Notes: a model not told the origin generated them from the letters alone. Numbered from the stretch's first letter, positions 1 through 7,260 are shown. The stretch is 32,177 nt of DNA from Deltaproteobacteria bacterium (GCA_024278765.1 JAJRSM010000017.1:1-32177), one strand, 5' to 3'. Program-made: numbers and translations.

Positions 1-71
1 ACCATAATAAGACTTATTGCCTCGCGCTTGAACTCACGGTCAAAACTCTTACGACCTCGTTTCTCTTCCAT
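1..71 (-). CDS. IS3-family transposase OrfA, N-terminal fragment (runs off left edge)
   Basis: Only the first 23 codons are present, starting at ATG 71 behind a GGAGGTG ribosome site five bases upstream. The peptide begins MEEKRGRKSFDREFKREAIS, the basic start typical of IS3/IS911 OrfA proteins, which carry an N-terminal helix-turn-helix for binding the IS ends. In this family OrfA and OrfB are normally joined by a programmed -1 frameshift to give active transposase; that region is outside the window. The gene is cut by the window edge, not by an internal lesion. Confidence 0.8.
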   Translation of the reverse strand, partial: MEEKRGRKSFDREFKREAISLIM

Positions 72-113
72 CTGAACACCTCCTATGGTAGCTTTTTATC
101 ACTAACCTTTCGA

Positions 114-140
114 TGTGTCCACTAAACAGGGGCAAGGGCA
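114..140. repeat. IS3-family terminal inverted repeat (orfA side)
   Basis: Read from outside in on the minus strand it starts TGCCCTTGCCCC and ends AGTGGACACA. It pairs with the 27-bp repeat at 32038-32064, which starts TGATCTTCCCCC and ends AGTAGACACA. The TG start and the GTGGACAC core are typical of IS3-group ends. Confidence 0.75.
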
Positions 141-276
141 ATGCTCACCATCCCCTCAGTCCCCTCCCGTCAAGAGAGGGGGAAGACGAGATTGCTTCGT
201 CACTTTGTTCCTCGCAATGACATATTGTAAGGCACAGCCCTTCTTACAAAACTACTTATAATGAAAATTTGTTTTA
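141..276. repeat. Intergenic patch of small interspersed repeat modules, no gene
   Basis: No credible ORF lies here. Two modules stand out. One is a GC-rich hairpin with arms CCCCTC and GAGGGG around 164-181. The other, at about 190-222, reads on the minus strand TGTCATTGCGAGGAACAAAG followed by TGACGAAGCAATCTC. From memory, very similar sequences recur between genes in many unrelated bacterial genomes; I could not run a search. The end of the patch (about 250-280) looks like a degraded copy of the tandem repeat that follows. Confidence 0.5.
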
Positions 277-426
277 TTGGATTTTGCCGCGACGCAGTTG
301 GTGCTCGCCGCACGGCAGAGTCCATCAATAAGGTTGCACACTACTTATAATAAAAAACTGCCTATTGGACTTTGCCGCGACGAAGTCGCCTTGCCTCCGG
401 TGCAACCGGTGCCGCAACGCAGTTGC
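250..426. repeat. Degenerate copies of the 88-91 bp tandem repeat, abutting the prenyltransferase stop
   Basis: The module GCCGCGACGCAGTTGG lies at 286 and is followed by GTGCTCGCCGCACGGCAGAG, then an AT-rich part with CACTACTTATAATAAAAAAC. A second degenerate start occurs 88 bp later (374). The array ends in GCCGCAACGCAGTTGC at 411-426, immediately next to the prenyltransferase stop codon (427-429). The same 16-mer ends the array beside the DUF302 gene at 2680-2695. The unit contains short hairpins (GCAAC/GTTGC and GCCG/CGGC). Confidence 0.8.
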
Positions 427-1380
427 CTACCCCAACCAGACCCCGAGCGTAAGCAGAAGCCCTGTTATCAGATGAAGTCTTATTGTATCGAGGTTAGCAG
501 GGCGGAGCTCACGACTATCGTAATGGCGGTAAAGGACTTTTGTAGCACGATAAGCCAGGAAGATTCCAAGAAGCGAGAGCAAAACCCAGAGAGGAAAGAT
601 ACCTGAAAAGGCGAGAATAAAGACAGACAAAAACGCAGCAACGAAAAGCAAGACATAACCAATACGCGCTCGCCGCTGCCCGAGATAGACGATAAGCGTA
701 TTTTTTTTAGCGGCCTTATCCGCAGCGTAATCCGGAAATTCATTGATATAGATAATCGCCGTAACAAGCAGGCCAACAGGAATCCCTGCTAAAAAGGCCT
801 TCCATTCCAAAGTCCCGGTCTGGATAAGGGTACTGCCGCCGACCATTAACGGCCCCATATTCAGCCCTATCAAAAACTCTCCGAGCCCTCTTTTAGCTAC
901 AAAACGCAACGGCGGTGCAGTATAAAAAATTCCCGCCACCAGTCCCTCAAGACCCAGATACAAGACCGGCAGGCCCGCCCTGAAAAGTAGCGGAACTGCT
1001 GCAAGAGTACTAAAAACAAAAGCAAGAACCGAGACCATAAGCATACCGCGAGCGGATATAAGGCCGCTCTGTATAGTACGGCTGCCGCCGGTAAAGGGTG
1101 CTATATAGCTCTCGTTCGTAACGTCTGCACCGCTCTTGTTATCAAAATAATCATTCAGGGTATTAGTACCGATATGCAGAAAGGCCACGGCAAGCAGAGT
1201 AAGGGAGAGCCACCCAAGACTTACCTCGTAACCCAGACGATGCGCCATCGCAGCCCCTAGCAGGACAGGCACAAGGGTCGCCGTAAGAAATGGCAGCCGT
1301 GTAACCCTGCACCAGAACTTAAAGGTGCGACGATGGCGAGAAGTCACGGGCGATGCACTATCCTCAGAGACAGATCTCAT
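427..1380 (-). CDS. menA: UbiA-superfamily prenyltransferase, MenA-like (1,4-dihydroxy-2-naphthoate polyprenyltransferase)
   Basis: An integral-membrane protein of 317 residues that should attach a polyprenyl chain to an aromatic quinone precursor in the inner membrane, probably the DHNA-to-demethylmenaquinone step. Two Mg/diphosphate-binding Asp motifs are visible: NDYFDNKSGAD (about residues 76-86) and NEFPDYAADKAAKKNTL (213-229). Hydrophobic segments lie between and after them, as expected for the nine-helix fold. The start is ATG 1380, with a GGA ribosome site upstream. The C-terminus is short and normal, and the stop codon is directly followed by the repeat array at 250-426. Upstream, with a 27-bp gap, is a c-type haem membrane protein, so the two may be co-transcribed. 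UbiA-superfamily members acting on other acceptors cannot be excluded; no other menaquinone genes are in the window. Confidence 0.75.
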   Translation of the reverse strand: MRSVSEDSASPVTSRHRRTFKFWCRVTRLPFLTATLVPVLLGAAMAHRLGYEVSLGWLSLTLLAVAFLHIGTNTLNDYFDNKSGADVTNESYIAPFTGGSRTIQSGLISARGMLMVSVLAFVFSTLAAVPLLFRAGLPVLYLGLEGLVAGIFYTAPPLRFVAKRGLGEFLIGLNMGPLMVGGSTLIQTGTLEWKAFLAGIPVGLLVTAIIYINEFPDYAADKAAKKNTLIVYLGQRRARIGYVLLFVAAFLSVFILAFSGIFPLWVLLSLLGIFLAYRATKVLYRHYDSRELRPANLDTIRLHLITGLLLTLGVWLG

Positions 1381-1407
1381 CTTTTATACTTCCTCTGTTA
1401 TACTTCC

Positions 1408-2133
1408 TCAGTTTTTTGTCTTTGTCTTCATAAACCACATCTGGTACAGACTCATAAAAGACTGGAAGGCAAAACTCAGGGCCATCAGGGCCCCGCCGAT
1501 CAGGACCAGATAGGCAAAGACATGGGCATATCTGGTAAACCACCACGAACCTATATCCACAAATATAGCAACAAAAGGAATAATAACGGCTATGCGTTTA
1601 ACCAAAGGCGGCAGCTCGGTAAGCAGAAATATTCTACCAAGGAGATAGAAGATAATCGACAAACCAAAGAGATGAATATGCGAGGACCTGACGAGCGCAC
1701 CTATGCTCTGCCCCGTATCGACCTTGACAAACTTCTTAACATTAGAGTAACTCGTAAGGTTAACATAGGCCATAAAGCCGTCCGGGTTATGACACCCTAC
1801 GCAATTTGCCGAGAGTATCGGTTCTATTTCCTTATTGAAATCAGATTCTTTTGCGCCCAGATGAATCCATGAAACAATACTCAGAAGCTCTTCAGGAGAG
1901 ACGTATGCGTTCATGCCGCCGGTAAGTGCGGCCTCCAGCTTTGTACCGCTACGATTGCCATGATACTTGATTATAATATCCTCTACCGATAACCCGGGCT
2001 TTGCGTCTTTCTTTGAGACAGTATAAAATATCAGAAAGGTCGCAAAAAGATAGCCTATACCAAGGATAAGAATAAACGAGGTATGCAGTAGTTTTTCGGA
2101 GACCGAACAATTGGAAAATCTTTTCTCAGTCAT
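1408..2133 (-). CDS. Membrane protein with one c-type haem motif (CxxCH)
   Basis: A 241-residue membrane protein of unknown role. It has one N-terminal helix (about 17-39), a periplasm-sized loop, and three or four C-terminal helices (about 152-172, 180-197, 204-232). The loop holds a single c-type haem site, CVGCH, at residues 111-115, preceded by KEIEPILSANC, a pattern like that in many 'cytochrome c domain' proteins. Histidines in and near the C-terminal helices (SSHIH around 151-154; RYAHVF around 201-206) could bind further haem, but this is inference. The start is ATG 2133 with GGAG seven bases upstream. It lies just upstream of the MenA-like gene, which hints at a quinone-linked redox role. 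I recognise the general type, not a named family. Confidence 0.65.
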   Translation of the reverse strand: MTEKRFSNCSVSEKLLHTSFILILGIGYLFATFLIFYTVSKKDAKPGLSVEDIIIKYHGNRSGTKLEAALTGGMNAYVSPEELLSIVSWIHLGAKESDFNKEIEPILSANCVGCHNPDGFMAYVNLTSYSNVKKFVKVDTGQSIGALVRSSHIHLFGLSIIFYLLGRIFLLTELPPLVKRIAVIIPFVAIFVDIGSWWFTRYAHVFAYLVLIGGALMALSFAFQSFMSLYQMWFMKTKTKN

Positions 2134-2494
2134 ATTTCTCCTTAGTGGTGCAGGGCTTGAGCCCTAAAGCCTTACTTAAAACAAAAGATTGAAGGCAGAA
2201 CCCTGTAGGGTTGCCCTACGATAAAGATTAAAACAAGATCATTCACTAACCTTCAAAATAAAATAATGCACCCTGAGTTAATTTCAAGATCGATCTTTCT
2301 AAATACTTTAAATACAGATGCTGAACTAAATTCAGCATGACAAATTTCTTTTATCTATCCTAAGCAGAACTCATTTCAAAACTCATCGCAAAGGCAAAGC
2401 AATAAACAATACGCTCTGAATTGTCTCAAGGCCAGCCTTGCTCCCTCTCGACTTAGGAGTGGTCTCGCGCAGACACAGGCTGAGGTGAGGAGAC
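2134..2494. other. 360-bp intergenic stretch of palindromic modules, no gene
   Basis: No ORF with a credible start occurs here. Three short hairpin modules are visible: AGGGCT/AGCCCT (2152-2165), GTAGGG/CCCTAC (2205-2219), and ATGCTGAA/TTCAGCAT (2318-2338). The last is followed by GAC, so the minus strand reads GTCATGCTGAATTTAGTTCA, a sequence type I remember as a common intergenic repeat. The stretch also contains a GC-rich remnant (about 2440-2490), then the 91-bp tandem array. It looks like a collecting site for small repeats. Confidence 0.5.
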
Positions 2495-2695
2495 TTTGCT
2501 GCAACGCAGTTGGTGCTCGCCGCACGGCAGAGCCTATCAATAAGATTTCACACTACTTATTATAATAAAAAACTATTTGCAGATTTTTGCCGCAACGCAG
2601 TTGGTGCTCGCCGCACGGCAGAGCCTATCAATAAGATTTCACACTACTTATTGTAATAAAAAACTATTTGCCGGTTTTTGCCGCAACGCAGTTGC
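2495..2695. repeat. 91-bp direct tandem repeat (two full units plus partial third)
   Basis: The start GCAACGCAGTTG occurs at 2501, 2592 and 2683, giving an exact period of 91 bp. Units 1 and 2 are nearly identical: GCAACGCAGTTGGTGCTCGC, then CGCACGGCAGAGCCTATC, then an AT-rich half ending AATAAAAAACTATTTGC. The third copy is cut after 13 bp, where GTTGC joins the DUF302 stop codon (2696-2698). A period of 91 is not a multiple of three, so the plus-strand ORF the track draws through it is not a maintained reading frame. Confidence 0.9.
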
Positions 2696-3085
2696 TTACA
2701 GACCGTCCACAATCTTCTTTAAAAGCTTCCTTACCTCACCTGCGACCTCGCAGATACCGGCGTTATCAACAGAGCCAATCGAGACCATCGGATCGACTGC
2801 CGTTACGGTAGAGCCGCCACCGTCATTTTCATATACAATGATATTACACGGCATAAAGACGCCAATATTTAACTCGACCGTTAGGGCCTTATAGGCATAC
2901 TGCGGATTACATGCACCAAGGATAACATACCTTCTAAAGTCCTTATCAAGTTTCTTCTTAAGCGTTGCCTTAACGTCAATCTCTGATAAGAGACCAAACC
3001 CCTCTGGCTTAAGCGCGGCCTTTACCCGCTCTATCGCCTCTTCATAATCACAGTCAAGCCTCTTTGAGATTCCAAGATCACTCAT
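2696..3085 (-). CDS. DUF302 domain protein
   Basis: A 129-residue soluble protein made of one DUF302 domain. Hallmarks are GFGLLSEIDVKATLKKKL near the N-terminus, ILGACNPQYAYKAL in the middle, and the conserved IGVFMPCNIIVYE segment. The family's biochemical role is not established; members are often found near redox, haem or metal genes. I chose ATG 3085 over the track's 3163 start because GGAG sits six bases upstream of it, the domain begins there, and the extra 26 codons would run through an apparent transcription terminator (3120-3152). The stop codon is joined directly to the 91-bp repeat array. The terminator upstream implies its own promoter, which I could not pick with confidence. Confidence 0.8.
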   Translation of the reverse strand: MSDLGISKRLDCDYEEAIERVKAALKPEGFGLLSEIDVKATLKKKLDKDFRRYVILGACNPQYAYKALTVELNIGVFMPCNIIVYENDGGGSTVTAVDPMVSIGSVDNAGICEVAGEVRKLLKKIVDGL

Positions 3086-3119
3086 ATTATTCTCCTTGCA
3101 TTTTAAAATGCCTTTAAAC

Positions 3120-3152
3120 AAAAAACCCCGAGGCCTATTACAGCTCCGAGGT
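3120..3152 (-). terminator. Rho-independent terminator after rpoZ
   Basis: On the minus strand the sequence forms a stem ACCTCGGAGC / GCCTCGGGGT with two G-U pairs and one mismatch, an 8-base loop, then TTTTTTG. It lies downstream of rpoZ and upstream of the DUF302 gene. It would end the yicC-gmk-rpoZ transcript. Confidence 0.65.
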
Positions 3153-3213
3153 GTTGAACTCAAACAAAAGACCGTCCACTATGATTGTGGCTCTTAACCA
3201 GAGCCGAGTTTTA

Positions 3214-3408
3214 TCAGCTATCTTTATCTGCGACGTGTACGTCACCAATTGCTATCTCTCTAAGGGCCGTAACGACCTCTTTGTTCTCTGATTCAACAAA
3301 CCTTGGCGCACCCTTAAGGAGCTGACGAGCCCGGCTTGCGGCCAAATGCACTAGCGTAAACCTGCTTGATTCCTGCTTTAAACAATCCTCTATAGTAATT
3401 CTTGCCAT
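3214..3408 (-). CDS. rpoZ: DNA-directed RNA polymerase omega subunit
   Basis: A 64-residue omega subunit, which helps RNA polymerase beta' fold and assemble. It starts [12 protein letters not shown] and contains [18 protein letters not shown], the conserved N-terminal helix pair of RpoZ. Its length is typical for short omega proteins. ATG 3408 has a GGGAGGG ribosome site. It sits 18 bp downstream of gmk; the yicC-gmk-rpoZ order is common in Gram-negative bacteria and supports the call. A terminator follows at 3120-3152. Confidence 0.93.
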   Translation of the reverse strand: MARITIEDCLKQESSRFTLVHLAASRARQLLKGAPRFVESENKEVVTALREIAIGDVHVADKDS

Positions 3409-3426
3409 TTCTAAAAACCCTCCCTC

Positions 3427-4071
3427 TTAATCAATACTTATCTGGAAAAGACTTAGGACTTCCGGTGCTACTTGAGCCCTTTTCGCTCTTTCTGCGGTCA
3501 CTATCGCCTTAAATTTATCAAACGACTCACTTAGTCTATCATTAATAATCACATAATCATAGTCTTTTGCAGACTTCATCTCATCGCGTGCTATATTTAA
3601 CCTAGCTGCCAACTCCTCTTCCTTTAAATCTCCCCTTGCATCCAGCCGTTTGGCACAGGCATCCATAGAGGGCGGCAATACAAAGATATAAATTCCGTCT
3701 TTACGTGCCTCCATAAGCTGCGCTGCCCCTTGCACATCTATATCCAGCAGAACATCCACTCCTTCCTTTAGCAATTTTTCAATATCTGTGGCCGCCGTAC
3801 CATAGCACTTACCGTGCACTCCGGCGTGTTCCAGAAATTCGCCTTTATCAACCATCTCATTAAAAGACTTTTGATCTATAAAGCAGTACTCGACTCCATC
3901 GGTCTCTCCGGCACGCGGTGCTCTGGTAGTATAAGAGACAGAGAAGCTCATCTTGTCAAAGCACGCCAAAGCCTCGTTGCAGAGCGTACTTTTGCCCGCT
4001 CCCGAAGGCCCTGAGGCGACAAACAACTTCCCTCTACTCTGTGCTTTTTTATTATCTATCTTCTCAGACAT
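3427..4071 (-). CDS. gmk: Guanylate kinase
   Basis: A 214-residue cytosolic enzyme that makes GDP from GMP and ATP. The Walker A motif GPSGAGKSTL is at residues 21-30. It is followed by the GMP-binding segment with SVSYTTRAPRAGETDGVEY and by the C-terminal YDYVIINDRL, all typical of Gmk. The start is ATG 4071 with GGAG upstream. It lies between yicC and rpoZ with gaps of about 20 bp, so one transcript is likely. No unusual substitutions were seen. Confidence 0.96.
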   Translation of the reverse strand: MSEKIDNKKAQSRGKLFVASGPSGAGKSTLCNEALACFDKMSFSVSYTTRAPRAGETDGVEYCFIDQKSFNEMVDKGEFLEHAGVHGKCYGTAATDIEKLLKEGVDVLLDIDVQGAAQLMEARKDGIYIFVLPPSMDACAKRLDARGDLKEEELAARLNIARDEMKSAKDYDYVIINDRLSESFDKFKAIVTAERAKRAQVAPEVLSLFQISID

Positions 4072-4094
4072 TCTTAAAAACTCCTTCTCCTATA

Positions 4095-4967
4095 CTACTC
4101 TATATTCTGAACCTGCTCGCGGACTTTATCGAGCTCGCCTTTTACCTCTACCACGGCACGCGTTATATCGACTTCATGGCTCTTCGAGCCAATCGTATTT
4201 GCCTCTCTAAGCATCTCCTGACATAAAAAATCAAGCCTTCTACCAACGGCCTCATCCATGTTGAGATATATTCCGAATTGTTCAATATGGCTCCTGAAGC
4301 GTACCACCTCTTCTGTGATATCGCTCTTCTCGGCCAAGATAGCCGCCTCGGCAACTATACGTGTCTCATCAAAATTCTTACCAAGCAGCTCGCCCATATC
4401 CTTTATCAGTTTTTCCCTATAACGCCGAGACAACTCAGGGGCAAGCTTTTCGACCTGACCTAAATGTCGCTCAATAACAGCAAGACGCGTCGTTATGTCA
4501 TCAACGAGACGCGCACCCTCGTCGGTTCTCATAACACTGAGAGACTTAGCCGCTTCAGTAAGTGCCGTCCGCAGAACCAACCAGTCTTCACCAGCAGCTT
4601 CACCTCCCTCAGGAGTAGAGAAAATATCCTTCTGTCTTAAAAAGAACCCTGCTTGAAGTTCCCCACCTACTTCAAACTCTTTCTTCAACCTCTCGGCGGC
4701 ATCCTGATAAGACCTGACCAACGTAGTATTAAGCTCAAGATCTCGTCCCGTCCCGGGCAAGGCATTAATGAAAAGTGCAAAGGCACCACGTGAGAATTTT
4801 TTCTTTAGGGCATCCCGAACCTTTATCTCCAGAGGATAAAAACGCTCCGGGACACGTACGGATAACTCCAGATACCGATGATTAAGTGAGCGCAGCTCCA
4901 GACTATACGAACCTGCGCCAGCATCAAACTCTGACCTGCCATAACCTGTCATACTCTTAATAGCCAC
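4095..4967 (-). CDS. yicC: YicC-family endoribonuclease
   Basis: A 290-residue protein of the YicC/YloC family, described in other bacteria as an endoribonuclease acting on certain small RNAs and mRNAs. The start MAIKSMTGYGRSEF and the segment ELRSLNHRYLE are family hallmarks. The C-terminal DUF1732 part contains GRRLDFLCQEMLREANTIGS, also a signature. The start codon is GTG at 4967 behind GGGGG, in keeping with the conserved start. It is followed by gmk and rpoZ, as in many Proteobacteria. Full length, with no oddities. Confidence 0.93.
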   Translation of the reverse strand: MAIKSMTGYGRSEFDAGAGSYSLELRSLNHRYLELSVRVPERFYPLEIKVRDALKKKFSRGAFALFINALPGTGRDLELNTTLVRSYQDAAERLKKEFEVGGELQAGFFLRQKDIFSTPEGGEAAGEDWLVLRTALTEAAKSLSVMRTDEGARLVDDITTRLAVIERHLGQVEKLAPELSRRYREKLIKDMGELLGKNFDETRIVAEAAILAEKSDITEEVVRFRSHIEQFGIYLNMDEAVGRRLDFLCQEMLREANTIGSKSHEVDITRAVVEVKGELDKVREQVQNIE

Positions 4968-5005
4968 TGCAACCCCCTTGTTGTTGTGCTTCTAAGATTT
5001 CCATT

Positions 5006-6013
5006 CTACTTACCGGCAAGCCCCAGATTATGCGAGAGTGCCTCGGTAAACTCATCCGGCGTGAGTGTTGCCGTACCTAGTTTCTCAACGACCACACCGG
5101 CTGCGACATTTGCCAGTGCCGCACTCTCTCTGTAGCTAGCCCCTACGGCAAGTGCCAGTGCTAAAACAGCTGCGACGGTATCGCCGGCGCCACTGACGTC
5201 AAAGACCTCTTTTGCCGTAGTCGGTATATGCGTCTCACCGGTCTCTTCAAAGAGACTCATCCCGTGCTCTCCCCGAGTAATAAGAAGTGCGCCACAGCCA
5301 AGCGTCTCTGTAATCACATCCGCCGCTACCCGCAGGCTCGCCTCGTCTCTGATCTTCACACCTGCCGCAAGCCCCGCCTCACTACAATTTGGCGTTATCA
5401 GGTCCACACCAGTATAATAATCAAAGTGCTCTACCTTAGGATCAACTATAAGCGGCTTACCCGAACGCGAAGCTAAGTCTCTGGTAATATTTACCAGAGA
5501 CTCGGTCACCAACCCCTTTGCATAATCAGATATAACTACCACATCGGCATAACGCACCATCTTCTTTATATAATCATATACCTCTGATATTATCTTTGAA
5601 CTGGGCTCCTCATTGCTCTCCCTGTCAAACCTAACAACCTGCTGGTGATGTGCTATCACGCGCGTCTTTATCGTTGTTGGCCTACCTGCATCAACTATTA
5701 CTCCATCGGTCTTAATGCCGCTGCCAGCAAGCTCCTTAATAAGTCTTTTCCCGTCATCGTCCTTACCAATAATACCGGTTACGTAACACTTACCGCCAAG
5801 GCTGGTTATATTATGTACGACATTCGCGCTGCCGCCAAGCATCCGGGTCTCGCTGCTTACATCGACGACAGGGACCGGGGCCTCGGGAGAGACACGCGTA
5901 ACACTACCCCAGATAAAATGATCCATAATAAGATCGCCGACGACCAAGACCTTCGCCCCCTTAAAACTGCCAACCAGCGTACGTGCCTTCTTAAGGCTTA
6001 GCATCTTCTTCAT
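5006..6013 (-). CDS. hldE1: D-glycero-beta-D-manno-heptose-7-phosphate kinase (HldE kinase domain, RfaE1)
   Basis: A PfkB-family kinase of about 335 residues that phosphorylates heptose-7-phosphate to the 1,7-bisphosphate, the substrate of GmhB, which is encoded in this locus. Evidence is the N-terminal VLVVGDLIMDHFIWG, VSPEAPVPVV, the Gly-rich GGSANVVHNITSLG, and the C-terminal anion-hole motif DVSGAGDT. Fused HldE proteins continue with a nucleotidyltransferase domain; here the protein ends after the kinase domain, so a separate RfaE2 must be elsewhere. I prefer ATG 6013 (GGTGG five bases upstream) to the track's TTG at 6031. It lies between yicC and the epimerase gene and is separated from the epimerase by a 129-bp gap. 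Confidence 0.9.
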   Translation of the reverse strand: MKKMLSLKKARTLVGSFKGAKVLVVGDLIMDHFIWGSVTRVSPEAPVPVVDVSSETRMLGGSANVVHNITSLGGKCYVTGIIGKDDDGKRLIKELAGSGIKTDGVIVDAGRPTTIKTRVIAHHQQVVRFDRESNEEPSSKIISEVYDYIKKMVRYADVVVISDYAKGLVTESLVNITRDLASRSGKPLIVDPKVEHFDYYTGVDLITPNCSEAGLAAGVKIRDEASLRVAADVITETLGCGALLITRGEHGMSLFEETGETHIPTTAKEVFDVSGAGDTVAAVLALALAVGASYRESAALANVAAGVVVEKLGTATLTPDEFTEALSHNLGLAGK

Positions 6014-6142
6014 AAAAGCCACCTTTAACAAGATATATATTCACGAAATAAATAAGATTTCATTTGTAAGGACTAAGCCTTCCAAGTGATAAAGATATAG
6101 CACATTAATGCCTCAGGTTCAAATCCGAGAAAAGAAACCAAA

Positions 6143-7129
6143 TCAGCCTAGCGCGTCTTTATACCACTGGATTGAAAGCTCCAGCCCTTTTTCAAAGTCT
6201 ATTTCAGGAGCGTATCCCATAAGATCGCGGGCAAGACTTATATCAGCCAAACTATGACGCACATCCCCTGGACGCTCAGTGGCATAGACAGGGGTTATAT
6301 CTTTACCCAGCAGGAGGGCTATCTTTTGGTAGAGTTCATTTAAAGTAGCACGCCTACCGCAGGCAATATTAAAGCTCTTGCCGGAAGATTTATCACCAGA
6401 CAACGCTGCCTTTATATTGGCCTGGACGGCATTGTCAACAAATGTAAAGTCGCGGCTCGTCTCACCGTCACCGTTTATAGTGGGGGCTCGCCCCGCAAGA
6501 AGTTCACGAACAAAGATAGGGATGACAGCTGCGTAAGCAGACTCGGTATCCTGCATAGGGCCGAAGATATTAAAGTAACGCAGCCCGACCGTAGGTAGGC
6601 CGTAAACCCTGTGATAATTTGCAGCAAATAGCTCGTCCCCTAATTTTCCGGTTGCATAAGGCGAGAGTGTCGTACCCTCATTACCCTCGATCTTTGGCAA
6701 GGCCGGGGCATCGCCATATACAGAAGAACTCGATGCATAGACGAATTTCTTTACTTTATGCTCCTTTGCTGCCGTAAGCATATTGACCGTGCCCATAAGA
6801 TTAACCTCAGTAGAAGTTATAGGGTCGGCAATAGAACGAGGAACCGAACCAAGGGCTGCCTGATGCAAAACATAGTCAACCCCATTTGTCGCCTCCATAC
6901 ATACAGCACGGTCTCTGATATCACCTTTTATAAACCTAAAACGACCCGTATAGCCAGCAGCTGCGGCTATCTTATCGATATTTTCCTGCTTACCGGTTGA
7001 AAGATCATCAAGGGCTACAACAAATTGACCTAGCTCTATAAGCTTAAGAGATATATTAACCCCTATAAAGCCGGCTGCGCCGGTAACCAAAAATCTATAA
7101 CTATCATCCTGCAATTCAGGGTAATTCAT
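6143..7129 (-). CDS. NAD-dependent epimerase, WbpP/TviC-like (UDP-N-acetylglucosamine 4-epimerase type)
   Basis: An extended short-chain dehydrogenase of about 328 residues that should interconvert UDP-GlcNAc and UDP-GalNAc (or uronic acid forms) for surface polysaccharide. It has an N-terminal Rossmann motif, VTGAAGFIG, the catalytic YATGK (YxxxK), ASSSSVYGD, and the WbpP-type strings HQAALGSVPRSI and INGDGETSRDFTFVDN. The track starts it at 7204, but ATG 7129 has GGAG six bases upstream and gives the normal family start; the longer form reads through a duplicated start region (see 7067-7260). It follows the two kinase genes. Substrate choice between UDP-Glc, UDP-GlcNAc and uronates is not proven by sequence. 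Confidence 0.85.
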   Translation of the reverse strand: MNYPELQDDSYRFLVTGAAGFIGVNISLKLIELGQFVVALDDLSTGKQENIDKIAAAAGYTGRFRFIKGDIRDRAVCMEATNGVDYVLHQAALGSVPRSIADPITSTEVNLMGTVNMLTAAKEHKVKKFVYASSSSVYGDAPALPKIEGNEGTTLSPYATGKLGDELFAANYHRVYGLPTVGLRYFNIFGPMQDTESAYAAVIPIFVRELLAGRAPTINGDGETSRDFTFVDNAVQANIKAALSGDKSSGKSFNIACGRRATLNELYQKIALLLGKDITPVYATERPGDVRHSLADISLARDLMGYAPEIDFEKGLELSIQWYKDALG

Positions 7130-7260
7130 ATCAACTCCAAAATACTTCTCTTTTGATAAACTTAAAGCCGGCTGCGCCGGTAACCAAAAATCTATAACTA
7201 TCATTCTGCAATTCAGGGCAGTTCATATCAACTCCAAAATACTTTTATATTGGTAAACTT
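7067..7260. repeat. 97-bp tandem duplication of the epimerase start region
   Basis: Two copies of about 97 bp (7067-7163 and 7164-7260) carry the epimerase ribosome site, start codon and first 21 codons. They differ at scattered positions and most at their AT-rich ends. The upstream copy encodes a 31-codon mini-ORF (ATG 7226) that repeats the real N-terminus (NDSYRFLVTGAAGF), then runs into unrelated residues and stops in TGA one base before the true ATG 7129. Distances between matching start codons (7226-7129) and AAAGCCGG motifs (7164-7067) are both 97. Confidence 0.92.

Larger units (their letters stand above)
1..140 (-). mobile_element. IS3-family insertion sequence, 5' (left) end, partial
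   Basis: This is the outer end of an IS3-family element that runs off the left edge. On the minus strand it shows a terminal inverted repeat beginning TG (114-140), a short leader, a strong ribosome site and the OrfA start. The terminal repeat matches the one at 32038-32064 at 19 of 27 positions by my hand alignment, so the two window edges belong to the same or closely related IS. The flanking target duplication cannot be checked because the other end of this copy is outside the window. Confidence 0.85.

Noticed and set aside
277-606. Plus-strand ORF (109 aa) starting MDFAATQLVLAARQS
   Set aside because: It reads through the repeat and then antisense into the prenyltransferase; the similar ORF at 2577 comes from the same repeat, and the 88/91-bp period does not keep a frame.
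2495-2695. Possible CRISPR array
   Set aside because: The 91-bp units are contiguous and identical along their full length, with no variable spacers and no cas genes nearby.
2577-2894. Plus-strand ORF (105 aa) starting MQIFAATQLVLAARQS
   Set aside because: Made of the 91-bp repeat plus antisense of the DUF302 gene; no ribosome site and no independent support.
3086-3163. N-terminal extension of the DUF302 protein
   Set aside because: It would translate through the rpoZ terminator and lacks a ribosome site; ATG 3085 has GGAG.
6095-6142. tRNA-like string GGTTCAAATCCGAG followed by ACCA
   Set aside because: The T-stem does not pair well and no acceptor, D or anticodon arm can be built upstream; at most a chance match or an old remnant.
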